DNA from: JASHSH01 sp036490215
GTDB taxonomy: Bacteria > Pseudomonadota > Alphaproteobacteria > Rhodospirillales > Magnetospirillaceae
Assembly: GCA_036490215.1 (NCBI GenBank)
Contig: DASXEH010000006.1
Location: forward strand, 62,001-126,000
Direction of reading: 5' to 3'
Length of the DNA: 64,000 nt
The translations under genes and the position numbers were made by a program. The first letter of the stretch is position 1. Each line of letters starts with the position of its first letter. The notes beneath the pieces were generated by a model that saw only the letters and a program-made list of their open reading frames with translations, was not told where the DNA came from and did not search any database. This document shows, piece after piece, positions 1 through 9,118 of this stretch.

Positions 1-183
1 GGTTGACGCTGTCAGGCGATCATTGGCCAGAGCCAACCGCTCATTCAGCGCTCCGATGTGCAAGGCATACGCCCAATCGACAAACTTCCAGATAACGGCC
101 GTCAGCGCGATCGCGCCACCAAGCGTGACGACCGGCGCCTGAAGAATGACGTTGATTTCCTGTGCAAGAGAGCTATCGGCCAT
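1..183 (-). CDS. Small membrane-anchored hypothetical protein (3' end outside window)
   Basis: The reading frame starts with ATG at 183, preceded by a GGAGGG ribosome site about 8 nt upstream, and runs off the left edge. The 61 visible residues start MADSSLAQEINVIL, contain a hydrophobic stretch at roughly residues 14-36 that could be one membrane helix, and continue into an amphipathic segment (LNERLALANDRL) that may be coiled coil. I do not recognise the family and the C-terminus is not visible. Confidence 0.6.
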   Translation of the reverse strand, partial: MADSSLAQEINVILQAPVVTLGGAIALTAVIWKFVDWAYALHIGALNERLALANDRLTAST

Positions 184-278
184 CGGTTTCCCTCCACCAT
201 TGGCGGCGATACGCTATAGGCGCCAAACGTACGGGAACTCTACTTTCATAATATAGAATATAATATCTGCTTCCGTGA

Positions 279-3200
279 CTATACTTTTACCCGTTTACGA
301 TCCAGCGCCGCGCGGACCTGGCGGGCGAGGTCTTCATTGGTGAAGGGCTTCTGCAGAACGCTGTCGCCGGCGAAACGGCCATCGGTGCCCAGGGACGTCG
401 AGCCGCTATAGCCGGTCATGAAAACGATCGCCAGGTCGGGGCGCAGGCCGAGCGCCGTCTCGACGAGTTGCGGGCCGCTGACACCGCCGGCCAGCACCAC
501 ATCGCAGAGCAGCAGCGCCGTCTCGGGATGCTCGCGCAGCAAACGAAAGCCATCGACAGCATCGGGCGAAGCATAGGTGCGATAGCCGAGCCGGTCGAGC
601 TGCACCTGCGTGATATCACGCAGCTCATCGTTGTCTTCGATCACCAGAATCGTTTCATGCCCACGCTCACGGGCGGCGAGGACCGTTGGGTCGGCCGCTA
701 GGTCCGAGTCCTCGACCATCGTGCCCGCGTCCTGCGCGCGCGGCAGATAGAGCCGCACCGTCGTGCCCCGGCCGACTTCGCTGTACAACGTCACATGGCC
801 GCCCGACTGCTTGGCGAAGCCATAGACCATGCTGAGCCCCAGCCCGCTGCCTTGCCCCACGTCCTTGGTTGTGAAGAACGGTTCGAAGGCGCGGTCCAAT
901 GTTTCCGCCGTCATGCCGAAACCGTTGTCGGACACCGAGAGCAGCACGTAGTCGCCTGCCGCCACGTCGGGATGGCGCGTGGCGTAGTCTTCATCCAGCT
1001 GGGCATTGCGGGTTTCGATCATCAGCCGGCCGCCTTCGGGCATCGCGTCGCGCGCATTGACGGCAAGATTGAGCAGCGCGGTCTGCACCTGGCCCGGATC
1101 GGCACGGCTGGGCCACAGCCCGTTCGCCATCGTCAGCCCGATCTCGATCGTCTCACCCAGCATGCGGCGCAGCAGCTCGGTCATGTCGGCAACGACCGAA
1201 TTGAGCTCGACGCTTTCCGGCCTGAGCGTCTGTAAGCGCGAGAACGCGAGCAGGCTGCGCGTCAGCGAGGCGCCGCGCTCAGCCGCGCGGATGCAGATCT
1301 GCGTCCATTCGCGCAAAGCCGGCCGATCGGCCAGATCTTCTTCCAGCAGCCGCAGACGGCCAAGGACCACGGCGAGAAGATTGTTGAAGTCGTGGGCGAC
1401 GCCGCCGGTCAACTGGCCGACCGCTTCCATCTTTTGCGCCTGCGCCAATTGGCGTTCGAGCTGCAGGCGCCGTTCTTCCGATTGCTTGATATCGGTGATA
1501 TCGAGCAGCGTGAAGAGCAGCGCCGTGGCGCGGCCGCTGGCGTCGTGAATCTTCGCCGCACCACGCCGCAGCCAGCGGACGGCACCATCCTGGCTGTGGA
1601 CGCGGAATTCGACCGGCTCGATCGGCCCTTCCGATGCTTCGAGTTCGGCCATGGGGCGAATCTTGTGCTGGTCTTCGGGAATGACCGCCTGCTGGATCAG
1701 CGAGGCCGCAACCGACTGCTGGTCCGAATTCAGCCCCAGGAGCCGCGCATACTCGTCGGAACGATGATGCCGCCGGCCGATCAGGTCATATTCGGCGCTG
1801 CCCGTGCGGCCGACCACCTGGGCCAGGGCAAGATGGGCCTCGCTACGGCGCAGTTTGTCTTCGGCGCGCTTGAACTCGGTGACGTCGACCACGGTGATAG
1901 CCAGATGCGTGACGACGCCTTCGGTATTCGTGACCTGGGCCGCGTGGCGATAGAGCCAATGAATTTCGCCATTGGGATGCACGACGCGCAGGGTGATCGG
2001 CTCGATCGGGCCCTTCTGCGCGGCCATTTCGGCAATCGGCCGGATTTTCTGGCGATCCTCGGGATGCACGATCGGCAGGAAGTTGGCGGCGCCGGGCTCC
2101 GCTGATCCCGGTTCGAGACCGAGCAGGCGGTAATACTCGTCGGACCAATGATGGCGGCCTGTGAAGAGATCGACCTCGGCGCTCCCGATCCTGCCGATGC
2201 GCTGCGCCTGGGAGAGATGCGCCTCGCTGCGCCGCAGCCGCTCCTCGGATCGCATGAATTCGGTGATGTCCTGCGAGGAAAAGATGATCGAGGCCGTCTT
2301 ACCGTCGGCGTCGAGGACTTTTGCTGCGTGGCGGTGCAGCCATCGGATCTGGCCGTCGGGCTGGCGGATGCGGAACGTGACCGGCGGAATCGGCCCGTCA
2401 AGTGCGACCAATTCCGGGATAGGAACGATCTTATGGCGGTCTTCGGGAAGCACGGCCTCGGCAAATTGCACGTCGGTCGGCGGCTTCGTCGGGTCGAGAC
2501 CCAGCAGCCGGCCATAAGCTTCCGATCGATAGAACCTGCCCAGCGCGAGATCGTATTCGGCGCTGCCGATCAAGCCGACCTGCTGTGCCAGCAGCAAATG
2601 GGTTTCGCTACGCTGCAGCCGCGTTTCCGCTTCCTTGGCGCTGGTGATGTCGAGGACCGCGCCGACGGCGCGCAAGGGGCGCTGATCGGCGTCGAAATCG
2701 GTGTGGCCCCGCGTCAGAAGCCAGCGCACCGAACCGTCGCGGCGAAGGATGCGGTGTTCCACATCGAAGCGGCCATCGCCATTGGGATCGGCCGCCCGGC
2801 TCATGTCTGCGCTTATCCGTACACGATCGTCGGGATGAATCATCGAGAGGAAGGTCGACATCGCGACCGTCTCGTCGTCGCTGAAGCCAAAGTGGCGCCG
2901 CTGCTCGGGCGACCAATAGATGCCGTCGGTCGCGTAGTCATGGGTATAGATGCCGATCTGCGCCGCCTTGGCCGCTTCGCGCAGCAAGTTCTCGCTCGTC
3001 TGAAGGGCCTGGTCGGCCTCCCGGCGGTCGGTGATGTCCTGATAGGTGACCACCAGCCGAAGCTTTTCGCCGTTGGGGCCGCGAATCATTTCCCAGCGCC
3101 GCAGAAACCAGCGGATCGAACCATCCGACCGCAGAATCCGAATCTCGGCGGGTTCGGCCACCGCGCCAGCATCCGAACGGTCGTATAGTTTCTGCAGCTT

Positions 3201-4208
3201 TTCCCGGTCGTCAGGATGAACGACGGACAGGAAGCGCCGCAACGAGGCCGGCGTTCCGAGTTCCAGTCCGGCCATGGCGCATAGCTCGTCCGACCAGGTG
3301 GTCTGGCCGGTCATATAGTCGGTCTCGATGCTGCCGATCCGCCCGATGCGCTGCGCGCGCTCGAGCTGTTCCCGGCTGCGGCGCAGGGAAATTTCCGATT
3401 CGGCGCGCAGCCGGCTGGGCTCGCTCACCGCGGCGTTGAAAACGAAGCGATAGATCAGCAGGAAGGCGAGCAGTTTGAAGATATGGCCTGCAACGTTGAG
3501 GTTGTCGTGCCCTGAGGTATCGAAGCCGAAGGCCAGTTCGCTCGCCCCCAGGACGACGGCCGGCGCCATCAGCGGCGCCATGATCAGCAGCGGCACTCTG
3601 ATGGTGCGGAATGCCAGGACGACAGCGGTCAGGAGTTGCAGCGTGGCGAAGAGCGTTTCAGCCACCGATTTGAATGCCGTGGGTCCTTTGCCGACGATGA
3701 AGGTGTCGGGTATCAGGTTCGGCGCCATCAGCACGATCCAATAGACCGCGACGGTATAGAGCGGCGCCACGCCCAAAAAGATGTGGCGCGCTCGGATCGA
3801 CCATCCCGACTTCATCCAGTTCAGCGCAATCGCAAACAGCGCGACCGCGCTCAACGCCCGCGCTGAGAAGCCGAAGGCAACCGCAGTATTGCTGCCCGCC
3901 GGCATGGCGAAATCCGGAATGCCGCCGATCGACAGCAGATGGCCGAGATCGAGCAGACCGACGGCCAGAAACACCGTCGATAGAAACGCCATGATGCCGG
4001 AACGGTCGCCGATGGAGCCGTACCACCCGGCGCCGAAGATCAGCGTGCCCAGTGCGAAGGATGCCGCCTCGAAGATCGAATGGGCGACGCCGTAGCTGTG
4101 GTTGTCGGGAAAAATCAGGTCGCCGGGGCCGTTGAAGGCGGCGATGACGGGCAGTGCGACCAGGGCGAGGCTGGCGGGCAACAGATATCGAAATATCGGC
4201 CTCGGCAT
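279..4208 (-). CDS. Hybrid sensor histidine kinase, MASE3 + five PAS + HisKA/HATPase + receiver
   Basis: 1309 residues. The N-terminal ~265 residues hold about seven membrane helices with MASE3-type features (GLLDLGHLL, GIPDFAMP). Five PAS/PAC units follow at about 285-395, 405-525, 540-660, 665-785 and 795-915. PAS3-5 are close internal copies, each opening with a variant of RRSEAHLxxAQxxGRxGSAE. The HisKA H-box VAHDFNNLL places the phospho-His at 937. The ATPase domain has NLAVNARDAM, DNGFGM and GQGSGLGLSM. The receiver domain (about 1185-1305) keeps Asp1236 and Lys1287. Phosphate would pass from His937 to Asp1236 and then probably to a separate phosphotransfer protein or regulator. Ligand unknown. 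No partner regulator is adjacent. It is related to the hybrid kinase at 50007. Confidence 0.93.
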   Translation of the reverse strand: MPRPIFRYLLPASLALVALPVIAAFNGPGDLIFPDNHSYGVAHSIFEAASFALGTLIFGAGWYGSIGDRSGIMAFLSTVFLAVGLLDLGHLLSIGGIPDFAMPAGSNTAVAFGFSARALSAVALFAIALNWMKSGWSIRARHIFLGVAPLYTVAVYWIVLMAPNLIPDTFIVGKGPTAFKSVAETLFATLQLLTAVVLAFRTIRVPLLIMAPLMAPAVVLGASELAFGFDTSGHDNLNVAGHIFKLLAFLLIYRFVFNAAVSEPSRLRAESEISLRRSREQLERAQRIGRIGSIETDYMTGQTTWSDELCAMAGLELGTPASLRRFLSVVHPDDREKLQKLYDRSDAGAVAEPAEIRILRSDGSIRWFLRRWEMIRGPNGEKLRLVVTYQDITDRREADQALQTSENLLREAAKAAQIGIYTHDYATDGIYWSPEQRRHFGFSDDETVAMSTFLSMIHPDDRVRISADMSRAADPNGDGRFDVEHRILRRDGSVRWLLTRGHTDFDADQRPLRAVGAVLDITSAKEAETRLQRSETHLLLAQQVGLIGSAEYDLALGRFYRSEAYGRLLGLDPTKPPTDVQFAEAVLPEDRHKIVPIPELVALDGPIPPVTFRIRQPDGQIRWLHRHAAKVLDADGKTASIIFSSQDITEFMRSEERLRRSEAHLSQAQRIGRIGSAEVDLFTGRHHWSDEYYRLLGLEPGSAEPGAANFLPIVHPEDRQKIRPIAEMAAQKGPIEPITLRVVHPNGEIHWLYRHAAQVTNTEGVVTHLAITVVDVTEFKRAEDKLRRSEAHLALAQVVGRTGSAEYDLIGRRHHRSDEYARLLGLNSDQQSVAASLIQQAVIPEDQHKIRPMAELEASEGPIEPVEFRVHSQDGAVRWLRRGAAKIHDASGRATALLFTLLDITDIKQSEERRLQLERQLAQAQKMEAVGQLTGGVAHDFNNLLAVVLGRLRLLEEDLADRPALREWTQICIRAAERGASLTRSLLAFSRLQTLRPESVELNSVVADMTELLRRMLGETIEIGLTMANGLWPSRADPGQVQTALLNLAVNARDAMPEGGRLMIETRNAQLDEDYATRHPDVAAGDYVLLSVSDNGFGMTAETLDRAFEPFFTTKDVGQGSGLGLSMVYGFAKQSGGHVTLYSEVGRGTTVRLYLPRAQDAGTMVEDSDLAADPTVLAARERGHETILVIEDNDELRDITQVQLDRLGYRTYASPDAVDGFRLLREHPETALLLCDVVLAGGVSGPQLVETALGLRPDLAIVFMTGYSGSTSLGTDGRFAGDSVLQKPFTNEDLARQVRAALDRKRVKV

Positions 4209-4346
4209 ACGGGACTATCCCCACAAACCCGCGGGCAGGCTCAACGATCGACGCAAAAATCCCCCCGTCCGGGCCAGACTAACACGGCCTCGATGCTCCC
4301 ATAAACCGTAACCCAGAGGGAAAAACCGGTTCCGATTCGGCCCAAA

Positions 4347-7064
4347 TCAGTGGGACACCGGCTGGGCCCGTACCAGGTTGGCGACCAGCTTGCCCAATTG
4401 CGCCACATCGATCGGCTTGGTCATGAAGGCATCGGCGCCAGCGGCCAATGCCGTCTGCTCGTTGAGACTGCTGCTATAGCCGGTGCAGACGATGCAGCGG
4501 ATATCGGCGCTCAGCGCCTTGAAGCCGCGAATCAGGTCATGGCCGCGGATATAGGGCATCGTCTGATCGGTGACCAGCACGTCCCAGCGCTGCGAACCGT
4601 GCCGCACCCAACCCAGGGCGACGCGCGGATCGTTGGTGATATCGACGCGATGGCCCAACCGCGTCAGGGCCGTTTTCACCATGTCGCAATAGTCGACATC
4701 GTCGTCGACCACCAGAATCGACGCGGCGGTATCCTGCGCGACCGCGACGGGACGATCGACAATGCGCTCCTCGGCAGCGACGGACGCCATGCCGGCGCTG
4801 GGCAGGAAAATCTCGAAGCGCGTCCCCTTGCCCTTGATCGAACGCACCAGAATCCCGCCGCCATGTTCGCGGACGATGCGATGGACCACGGCCAGCCCCA
4901 ACCCGGTGCCGCGACCGACGCCCTTGGTGGTGCGGAAGGGCTCGAAGATATGGCCGGCGATCGCATCGGGAATTCCCGTGCCCGTGTCGGCCACCGTGAA
5001 AGACAGGCAGTCGCCCGGCGGAATTGCGCCGGTGGCGATGCAGATCGCGCCATCGATATCGCGCCAGATGTCGACGAAGGCCGGCGACGGCTTCGTGCGT
5101 CCGGTGGGCAGACGCTGCAGGTCGGGCCGATCGCGACGTAAACGGGAAATGGAGATGTGGATCGTGCCCGGTTCCGAGGCCAGCGCGTCGCTGCCGTTGA
5201 CGCACAGATTGACCATCACCTGAACCAGCTGCGCCTTATCGGCGAACACGGCGGCATTCTCGGCGTAATTGTCGACGACCAGTTGGGTCGTCGACGGCAA
5301 GGTCGCCCGCAGCAGATCGTGAATCTCGCCGATCGTATCGTCGAGATCGACGCGTGTCGGTTCGACGGCCGAGCTGCGCGAGAAGGTCAGGATCTGTTGC
5401 ACCAACGAACGACCGCGCTGGCTGACGCCGACGATGCGCTCGGCATAGTGCCTTTGCTCGGGCGCGTCTTCGAGATCCTCGACCAGAAACTGGCCAAAGC
5501 CAAGGATCGCGCCGAGCAGGTTGTTGAAGTCGTGCGCGATACCGCCGGCCAGATTGCCGAGCGCTTCCATCTTGCCGAGTTGCGCGGCGCGCTGCTGATC
5601 GAGGCGGGCCTCTTCCTCGCTGACGCCGCGCGAGATTTCGGCCGCCGCGCGACCGGCGAACAGGGTCAGCACCGTCTCGATATATTGCATCGATTCGCGG
5701 GGACGGCCGTCGGCCACGCCGAGCAAGCCCAGAACTTCGCCGCGCGCGCTCATCAGCGGCACGGCCGCGTAGGATTCGACGCCGTCGAACATGTCGAGCT
5801 CGTGCATGGCCGGATAAAGCGTCTTGACGTTGTTTGAGATGATGACAGGTTTGCCTTGCGCGACCACGGCGCTGGGAAAGCCGCCGAACGACGCATCGGG
5901 ACGCTGGGTCAGCTGTCCGGCCAGACAGACATAAGGGCCGTGAACCGAGCCCTCGGCCAAGTTGAAGCGGCCGACGAAGGCGACTCGCACCTCCAACATC
6001 TGCGCGACGACCTGCACAAGGGTGCGCAAGAATTCGTCACCCACCGTGGCGCCGATGCCGTCGGTGATGCGCGCGATCAGGGCGCGCCATTTTTCGATCT
6101 CGGTAACGTCGCTGGCCACGCCACGATAGCCGGTGTAACGGCCCTGCCCGGTGAACACCGGTCGCCCGGTCACCGATATCAGCCGCGACTCGCCGTTCTT
6201 GGTTTCCTGCACGAAGGATAGTGCATTGAACGGCTTGTGCTCTGCCGAGGCGCGTTCATAGGCCAACTGGGTCGCCTGGTCGATCGGCGCCCATCCGAGC
6301 TGTGCCGCCGTCTTGCCGATGATCTCTTTCGCGGTGAAGCCCATGATGGCGACATAGCGTTCCGAAACGAAAGTAAACCGATCCCGCGCGTCGCTTTCCC
6401 AGATCAGATCGCTCGTGGTCGCGACGACATCGGCCAGCAGCCGTTCGGTGCGCCGCCAGACGCGCGGATGCGCCAGCGACAGAACCGAGCCGAGAACGAC
6501 GGTGGCGCAGGGCGAGATCAGGATCAGCGCCTCCTCGGCCGCCACCGGCAAGGCCGCGCGGTTTTCGAGATGGGAGAACAGCCTGATCCAGAGCACGCTG
6601 GATATGGCCGCCGTCAGCCCCGCCGTAACCAGGGTGAGCCCGCCGATCTCGATCCGCAGCCGGCGCGAATAGTGGCCGATGAGAAGACCGATCACCCCGT
6701 CGCTGAAGATGGCGACGATGCCTACCGTCTCGCCGACGCCGCCTTGATAGATGCGAAACGCCAGGGGCAGAACCGTTGCCATCACCGCCCCGATCGGCCC
6801 GCCGAACATGCTGCCGATCAGGATGAAGACGAGGCGTTGGTCGATGCGGATGCCGGAATAGACCTCGACGGGAATCGCCATCGACACGACCGCACTCAAG
6901 CCAAACAAAAGGCCGAGCACAAACGACCGCAGATTCTTCGACCGGTCTTCGAAGGTGGGACGGACGGCCGCGTGAATCGTGACGACAACCATGCCCATGG
7001 CAACGTTCTGGCCCAACAGGGCCAGCCAATGAACCAATTGGCTGTCGGCAGGCGGATTCAACAC
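4347..7064 (-). CDS. Hybrid sensor histidine kinase, 5TM-LytS + PAS + GAF + HisKA/HATPase + receiver
   Basis: 905 residues. The N-terminus has about six membrane helices with the 5TMR-LYT pattern (a DQRLVF segment followed by GSMFGGPIGAV and FRIYQGGVG), as in LytS-type sensors. A PAS domain (about 215-325) and a GAF domain (about 335-475) follow. The H-box GGIAHDFNNLL puts the phospho-His at 511. The ATPase domain has NLCVNGSDAL, DTGTGI and GRGTGLGLAV. The C-terminal receiver keeps Asp833 and the TKP lysine. It lies 138 bp upstream of the MASE3 kinase on the same strand, so the two could be co-transcribed. Its own upstream region holds a 24-bp palindrome (7154-7177). Ligand unknown. Confidence 0.92.
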   Translation of the reverse strand: MLNPPADSQLVHWLALLGQNVAMGMVVVTIHAAVRPTFEDRSKNLRSFVLGLLFGLSAVVSMAIPVEVYSGIRIDQRLVFILIGSMFGGPIGAVMATVLPLAFRIYQGGVGETVGIVAIFSDGVIGLLIGHYSRRLRIEIGGLTLVTAGLTAAISSVLWIRLFSHLENRAALPVAAEEALILISPCATVVLGSVLSLAHPRVWRRTERLLADVVATTSDLIWESDARDRFTFVSERYVAIMGFTAKEIIGKTAAQLGWAPIDQATQLAYERASAEHKPFNALSFVQETKNGESRLISVTGRPVFTGQGRYTGYRGVASDVTEIEKWRALIARITDGIGATVGDEFLRTLVQVVAQMLEVRVAFVGRFNLAEGSVHGPYVCLAGQLTQRPDASFGGFPSAVVAQGKPVIISNNVKTLYPAMHELDMFDGVESYAAVPLMSARGEVLGLLGVADGRPRESMQYIETVLTLFAGRAAAEISRGVSEEEARLDQQRAAQLGKMEALGNLAGGIAHDFNNLLGAILGFGQFLVEDLEDAPEQRHYAERIVGVSQRGRSLVQQILTFSRSSAVEPTRVDLDDTIGEIHDLLRATLPSTTQLVVDNYAENAAVFADKAQLVQVMVNLCVNGSDALASEPGTIHISISRLRRDRPDLQRLPTGRTKPSPAFVDIWRDIDGAICIATGAIPPGDCLSFTVADTGTGIPDAIAGHIFEPFRTTKGVGRGTGLGLAVVHRIVREHGGGILVRSIKGKGTRFEIFLPSAGMASVAAEERIVDRPVAVAQDTAASILVVDDDVDYCDMVKTALTRLGHRVDITNDPRVALGWVRHGSQRWDVLVTDQTMPYIRGHDLIRGFKALSADIRCIVCTGYSSSLNEQTALAAGADAFMTKPIDVAQLGKLVANLVRAQPVSH

Positions 7065-7153
7065 TTCCCCCGGACCTCAAGACCCCACTGATTTCAGAGG
7101 CCTTGAGCAGCCTAACATGCTGTTTCGCTGTCTCCGGCTGCGAAAAGGTATAG

Positions 7154-7177
7154 GCCAAAGGTATATAGACCTTTGGC
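7154..7177. promoter_or_regulatory. Perfect inverted repeat upstream of the 5TM-LytS kinase; candidate operator
   Basis: Arms GCCAAAGGT and ACCTTTGGC are separated by six bases (ATATAG). On the minus strand a weak promoter, TTGGGC - 16 bp - TATATA, would place its -10 in the centre of the palindrome, about 90 bp before the kinase start at 7064. An operator or a small hairpin are both possible. No regulator is encoded next to it. Confidence 0.35.
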
Positions 7178-7275
7178 TCTATGGCCCAAGCAATCCACGA
7201 TTCCAATGGGTTGGGCGCGATCCAAAAGTCCGCCGGAGACGCGGTGTGTCATTTCGGAGCCATGACGGCTGCTAA

Positions 7276-7305
7276 TTTACGGGCCATCCGCATCGGCCTT
7301 ATAAT
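7276..7305 (+). promoter_or_regulatory. Candidate promoter with consensus -10, nearly leaderless
   Basis: TTTACG (7276-7281), 18 bp, TATAAT (7300-7305). The -10 is a perfect match and sits only six bases before the ATG at 7312, so a transcript from it would have almost no leader. There is only a weak AAGG ribosome site. Either the mRNA is leaderless or the TATAAT is fortuitous. Confidence 0.35.
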
Positions 7306-7311
7306 GAAGGC

Positions 7312-7842
7312 ATGCCGAGTATTGGGGAAATTATCACCACCCCCCAGGGCTTAGCCGTCGTCGTTCAGGTACTGCCAACGACGTCCAGCATCGGTACCCA
7401 GGTCCTGGGTCAGGTGGTGGCGCAACCGCTCGGTGGAGGCCCCTCGCCTCTGCCGCAGGGAACGCCTGCCCCTTCAGGTCAGCCGGGCAACGCCTCCGGC
7501 AGTTCATCCGACGTCTCCTACCGTTCGATCCAAGCGCAGGCCGCGACGGCCTTCGTCGCGTCGGTGATCGAAGATCCGACGACGACCGCAACGGCGAGCG
7601 CGTCGGCAACGAGCGGCACTGGCGGCGCGGGTGGGTCCGCTCCATCAGGTGGGCCTTCGAGTGCGTCGGGAAGTGGATCGAGCAGCGGATCGAGTAGCAG
7701 CTCCAGCGCGCCTTCCGGATCGAGCGGGTCTTCAGGACCCAGCGGCACGCTGCCGAGCGCCTACGCCTCAGCCTCGTCGGCCTATCAGACGACGCAGAAC
7801 CGCCAAGACCAGAACGAATCGCAGATCACGCTGTACGGCTGA
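7312..7842 (+). CDS. Ser/Gly-rich low-complexity hypothetical protein
   Basis: 176 residues. The first ~45 residues are ordinary sequence (MPSIGEIITTPQGLAVVVQV) with no clear signal peptide. After residue ~80 the protein is almost entirely Ser, Gly, Ala, Thr and Pro, ending in a Gln/Asn-rich tail (QTTQNRQDQNESQITLYG). It converges on the next gene with a four-base gap. The composition (TATASASATSG, poly-Ser blocks) is very like residues ~55-105 of the TPR-SPOR protein at 23749, which suggests a shared linker type. No function can be assigned. A coding call is supported by the lack of stops and by a plausible promoter, but weakened by low complexity. Confidence 0.6.
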   Translation: MPSIGEIITTPQGLAVVVQVLPTTSSIGTQVLGQVVAQPLGGGPSPLPQGTPAPSGQPGNASGSSSDVSYRSIQAQAATAFVASVIEDPTTTATASASATSGTGGAGGSAPSGGPSSASGSGSSSGSSSSSSAPSGSSGSSGPSGTLPSAYASASSAYQTTQNRQDQNESQITLYG

Positions 7843-7846
7843 AGCC

Positions 7847-9052
7847 TTACTCGATCTCTTCCTGCACGTGCCGATACGGCCCGGCCTCGGTCTCTTCCTC
7901 GATGTTCTGCGCGATCATCGTGCGTTCGGCTTCGAGGAAGCGCGACACCGCCTTCTTGAACGGCGCTTCGCGAATCCAATGCGCGCTGAAGGTGGGCACC
8001 GGCAGATAGCCGCGGCTGATCTTGTGCTCACCCTGTGCACCGGCCTCGACCTTGGCGAGCCCGCGTTCGATGGCGAAGTCGATGGCGCGGTAGTAGCACA
8101 GCTCGAAATGCAGGAACGGCACTTCGCCCAGCGCGCCCCAGTTGCGCCCGAAGATCGTATCGCTGCCGACCAGATTAAGTGCGCCGGCGAAGGGTTTGCC
8201 GTTGCGCTCGGCATACATCAGCACCACGCGGTCGCCCATCGCTTCGCCCAGCCGCGAGAAGAATTCGCGGTTGAGATAGGGATGGCCCCATTTGCGGCTG
8301 GCGGTGTGCATGTAGAAGCGGAAGAACGCATCCCAATGCGCTTCGGTGATCTCGGCGCCCTGCAGCGTTTTCAGCACCAGGCCCGAGGCGGCCACCGACT
8401 CGCGTTCCTTGCGGATCGCTTTGCGTTTGCGTGAGGCGAGCGTGGCGAGGAAGTCGTCGAAGCTCGCATAATTCTGATTGTGCCAGTGATACTGCTCGCC
8501 CAGACGCAGCAGCCATCCCTGCTCGGCGAGCATCCGCGCCTGCTCTTCCGGCGCGAAGGTCATATGGATCGACGACAGTTCGGCGCGCTCGGCCAGTTCT
8601 TCCATCACCTGGCCCAGCGCGGGAGCGAGCGCTTCGTAGGGAATATCGGGCCGCACCAGCAGACGCGGCCCGGTCACCGGGGTGAAGGGCACGGCGCATT
8701 GCAGCTTGGGATAATAGCGGCGGCCCGCGTTCTGCCACGCCTCGGCCCAGCTCCAATCGAAGACGTATTCGCCATAAGAATGAGACTTGAGATAGACCGG
8801 CGCACAGGCCACCACCGCGCCGGTCTCGTCCTCGGCGACAAGATGGCTGGGCGTCCAGCCGGTCTCTTCGGTGGTGCAGCGCGAGTCTTCGAGCGCGCGC
8901 AGGAAGGCGTAGCTGACGAAGGGATTGGCGGTGCCGGCACAGGCCTCCCAGGCCTCCGCCGGAATCGATGCGAGCGAATCGACACCGCGCACGGTGACGC
9001 CGTTTTTATGGTTAGGCATCGGTGGCGACTCGGATCGTTTGAACCAGCTCAT
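7847..9052 (-). CDS. FemAB-like/GNAT N-acyltransferase (DUF482/COG3146 family)
   Basis: 401 residues, full length for the peptidogalycan biosynthesis/recognition family (PF04339). Diagnostic segments are KRKAIRKERE, FYMHTASRKWGHPYLN, GRNWGA and FELCYYRAIDFAIERG followed by KVEAGAQGEHKISRGY. These proteins have two GNAT-like folds and are predicted to transfer an acyl or aminoacyl group; the substrate is not established. The start MSWFKRSE is taken at 9052, although MPNHKNG twelve codons downstream is an alternative. It appears to be a single-gene unit. Confidence 0.85.
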   Translation of the reverse strand: MSWFKRSESPPMPNHKNGVTVRGVDSLASIPAEAWEACAGTANPFVSYAFLRALEDSRCTTEETGWTPSHLVAEDETGAVVACAPVYLKSHSYGEYVFDWSWAEAWQNAGRRYYPKLQCAVPFTPVTGPRLLVRPDIPYEALAPALGQVMEELAERAELSSIHMTFAPEEQARMLAEQGWLLRLGEQYHWHNQNYASFDDFLATLASRKRKAIRKERESVAASGLVLKTLQGAEITEAHWDAFFRFYMHTASRKWGHPYLNREFFSRLGEAMGDRVVLMYAERNGKPFAGALNLVGSDTIFGRNWGALGEVPFLHFELCYYRAIDFAIERGLAKVEAGAQGEHKISRGYLPVPTFSAHWIREAPFKKAVSRFLEAERTMIAQNIEEETEAGPYRHVQEEIE

Positions 9053-9118
9053 CGGCGGACATGGCTAAGATATAGCAAATCCGCCGAGGAATGCGACCCT
9101 GCGCTGCGCTTCAGCCGC

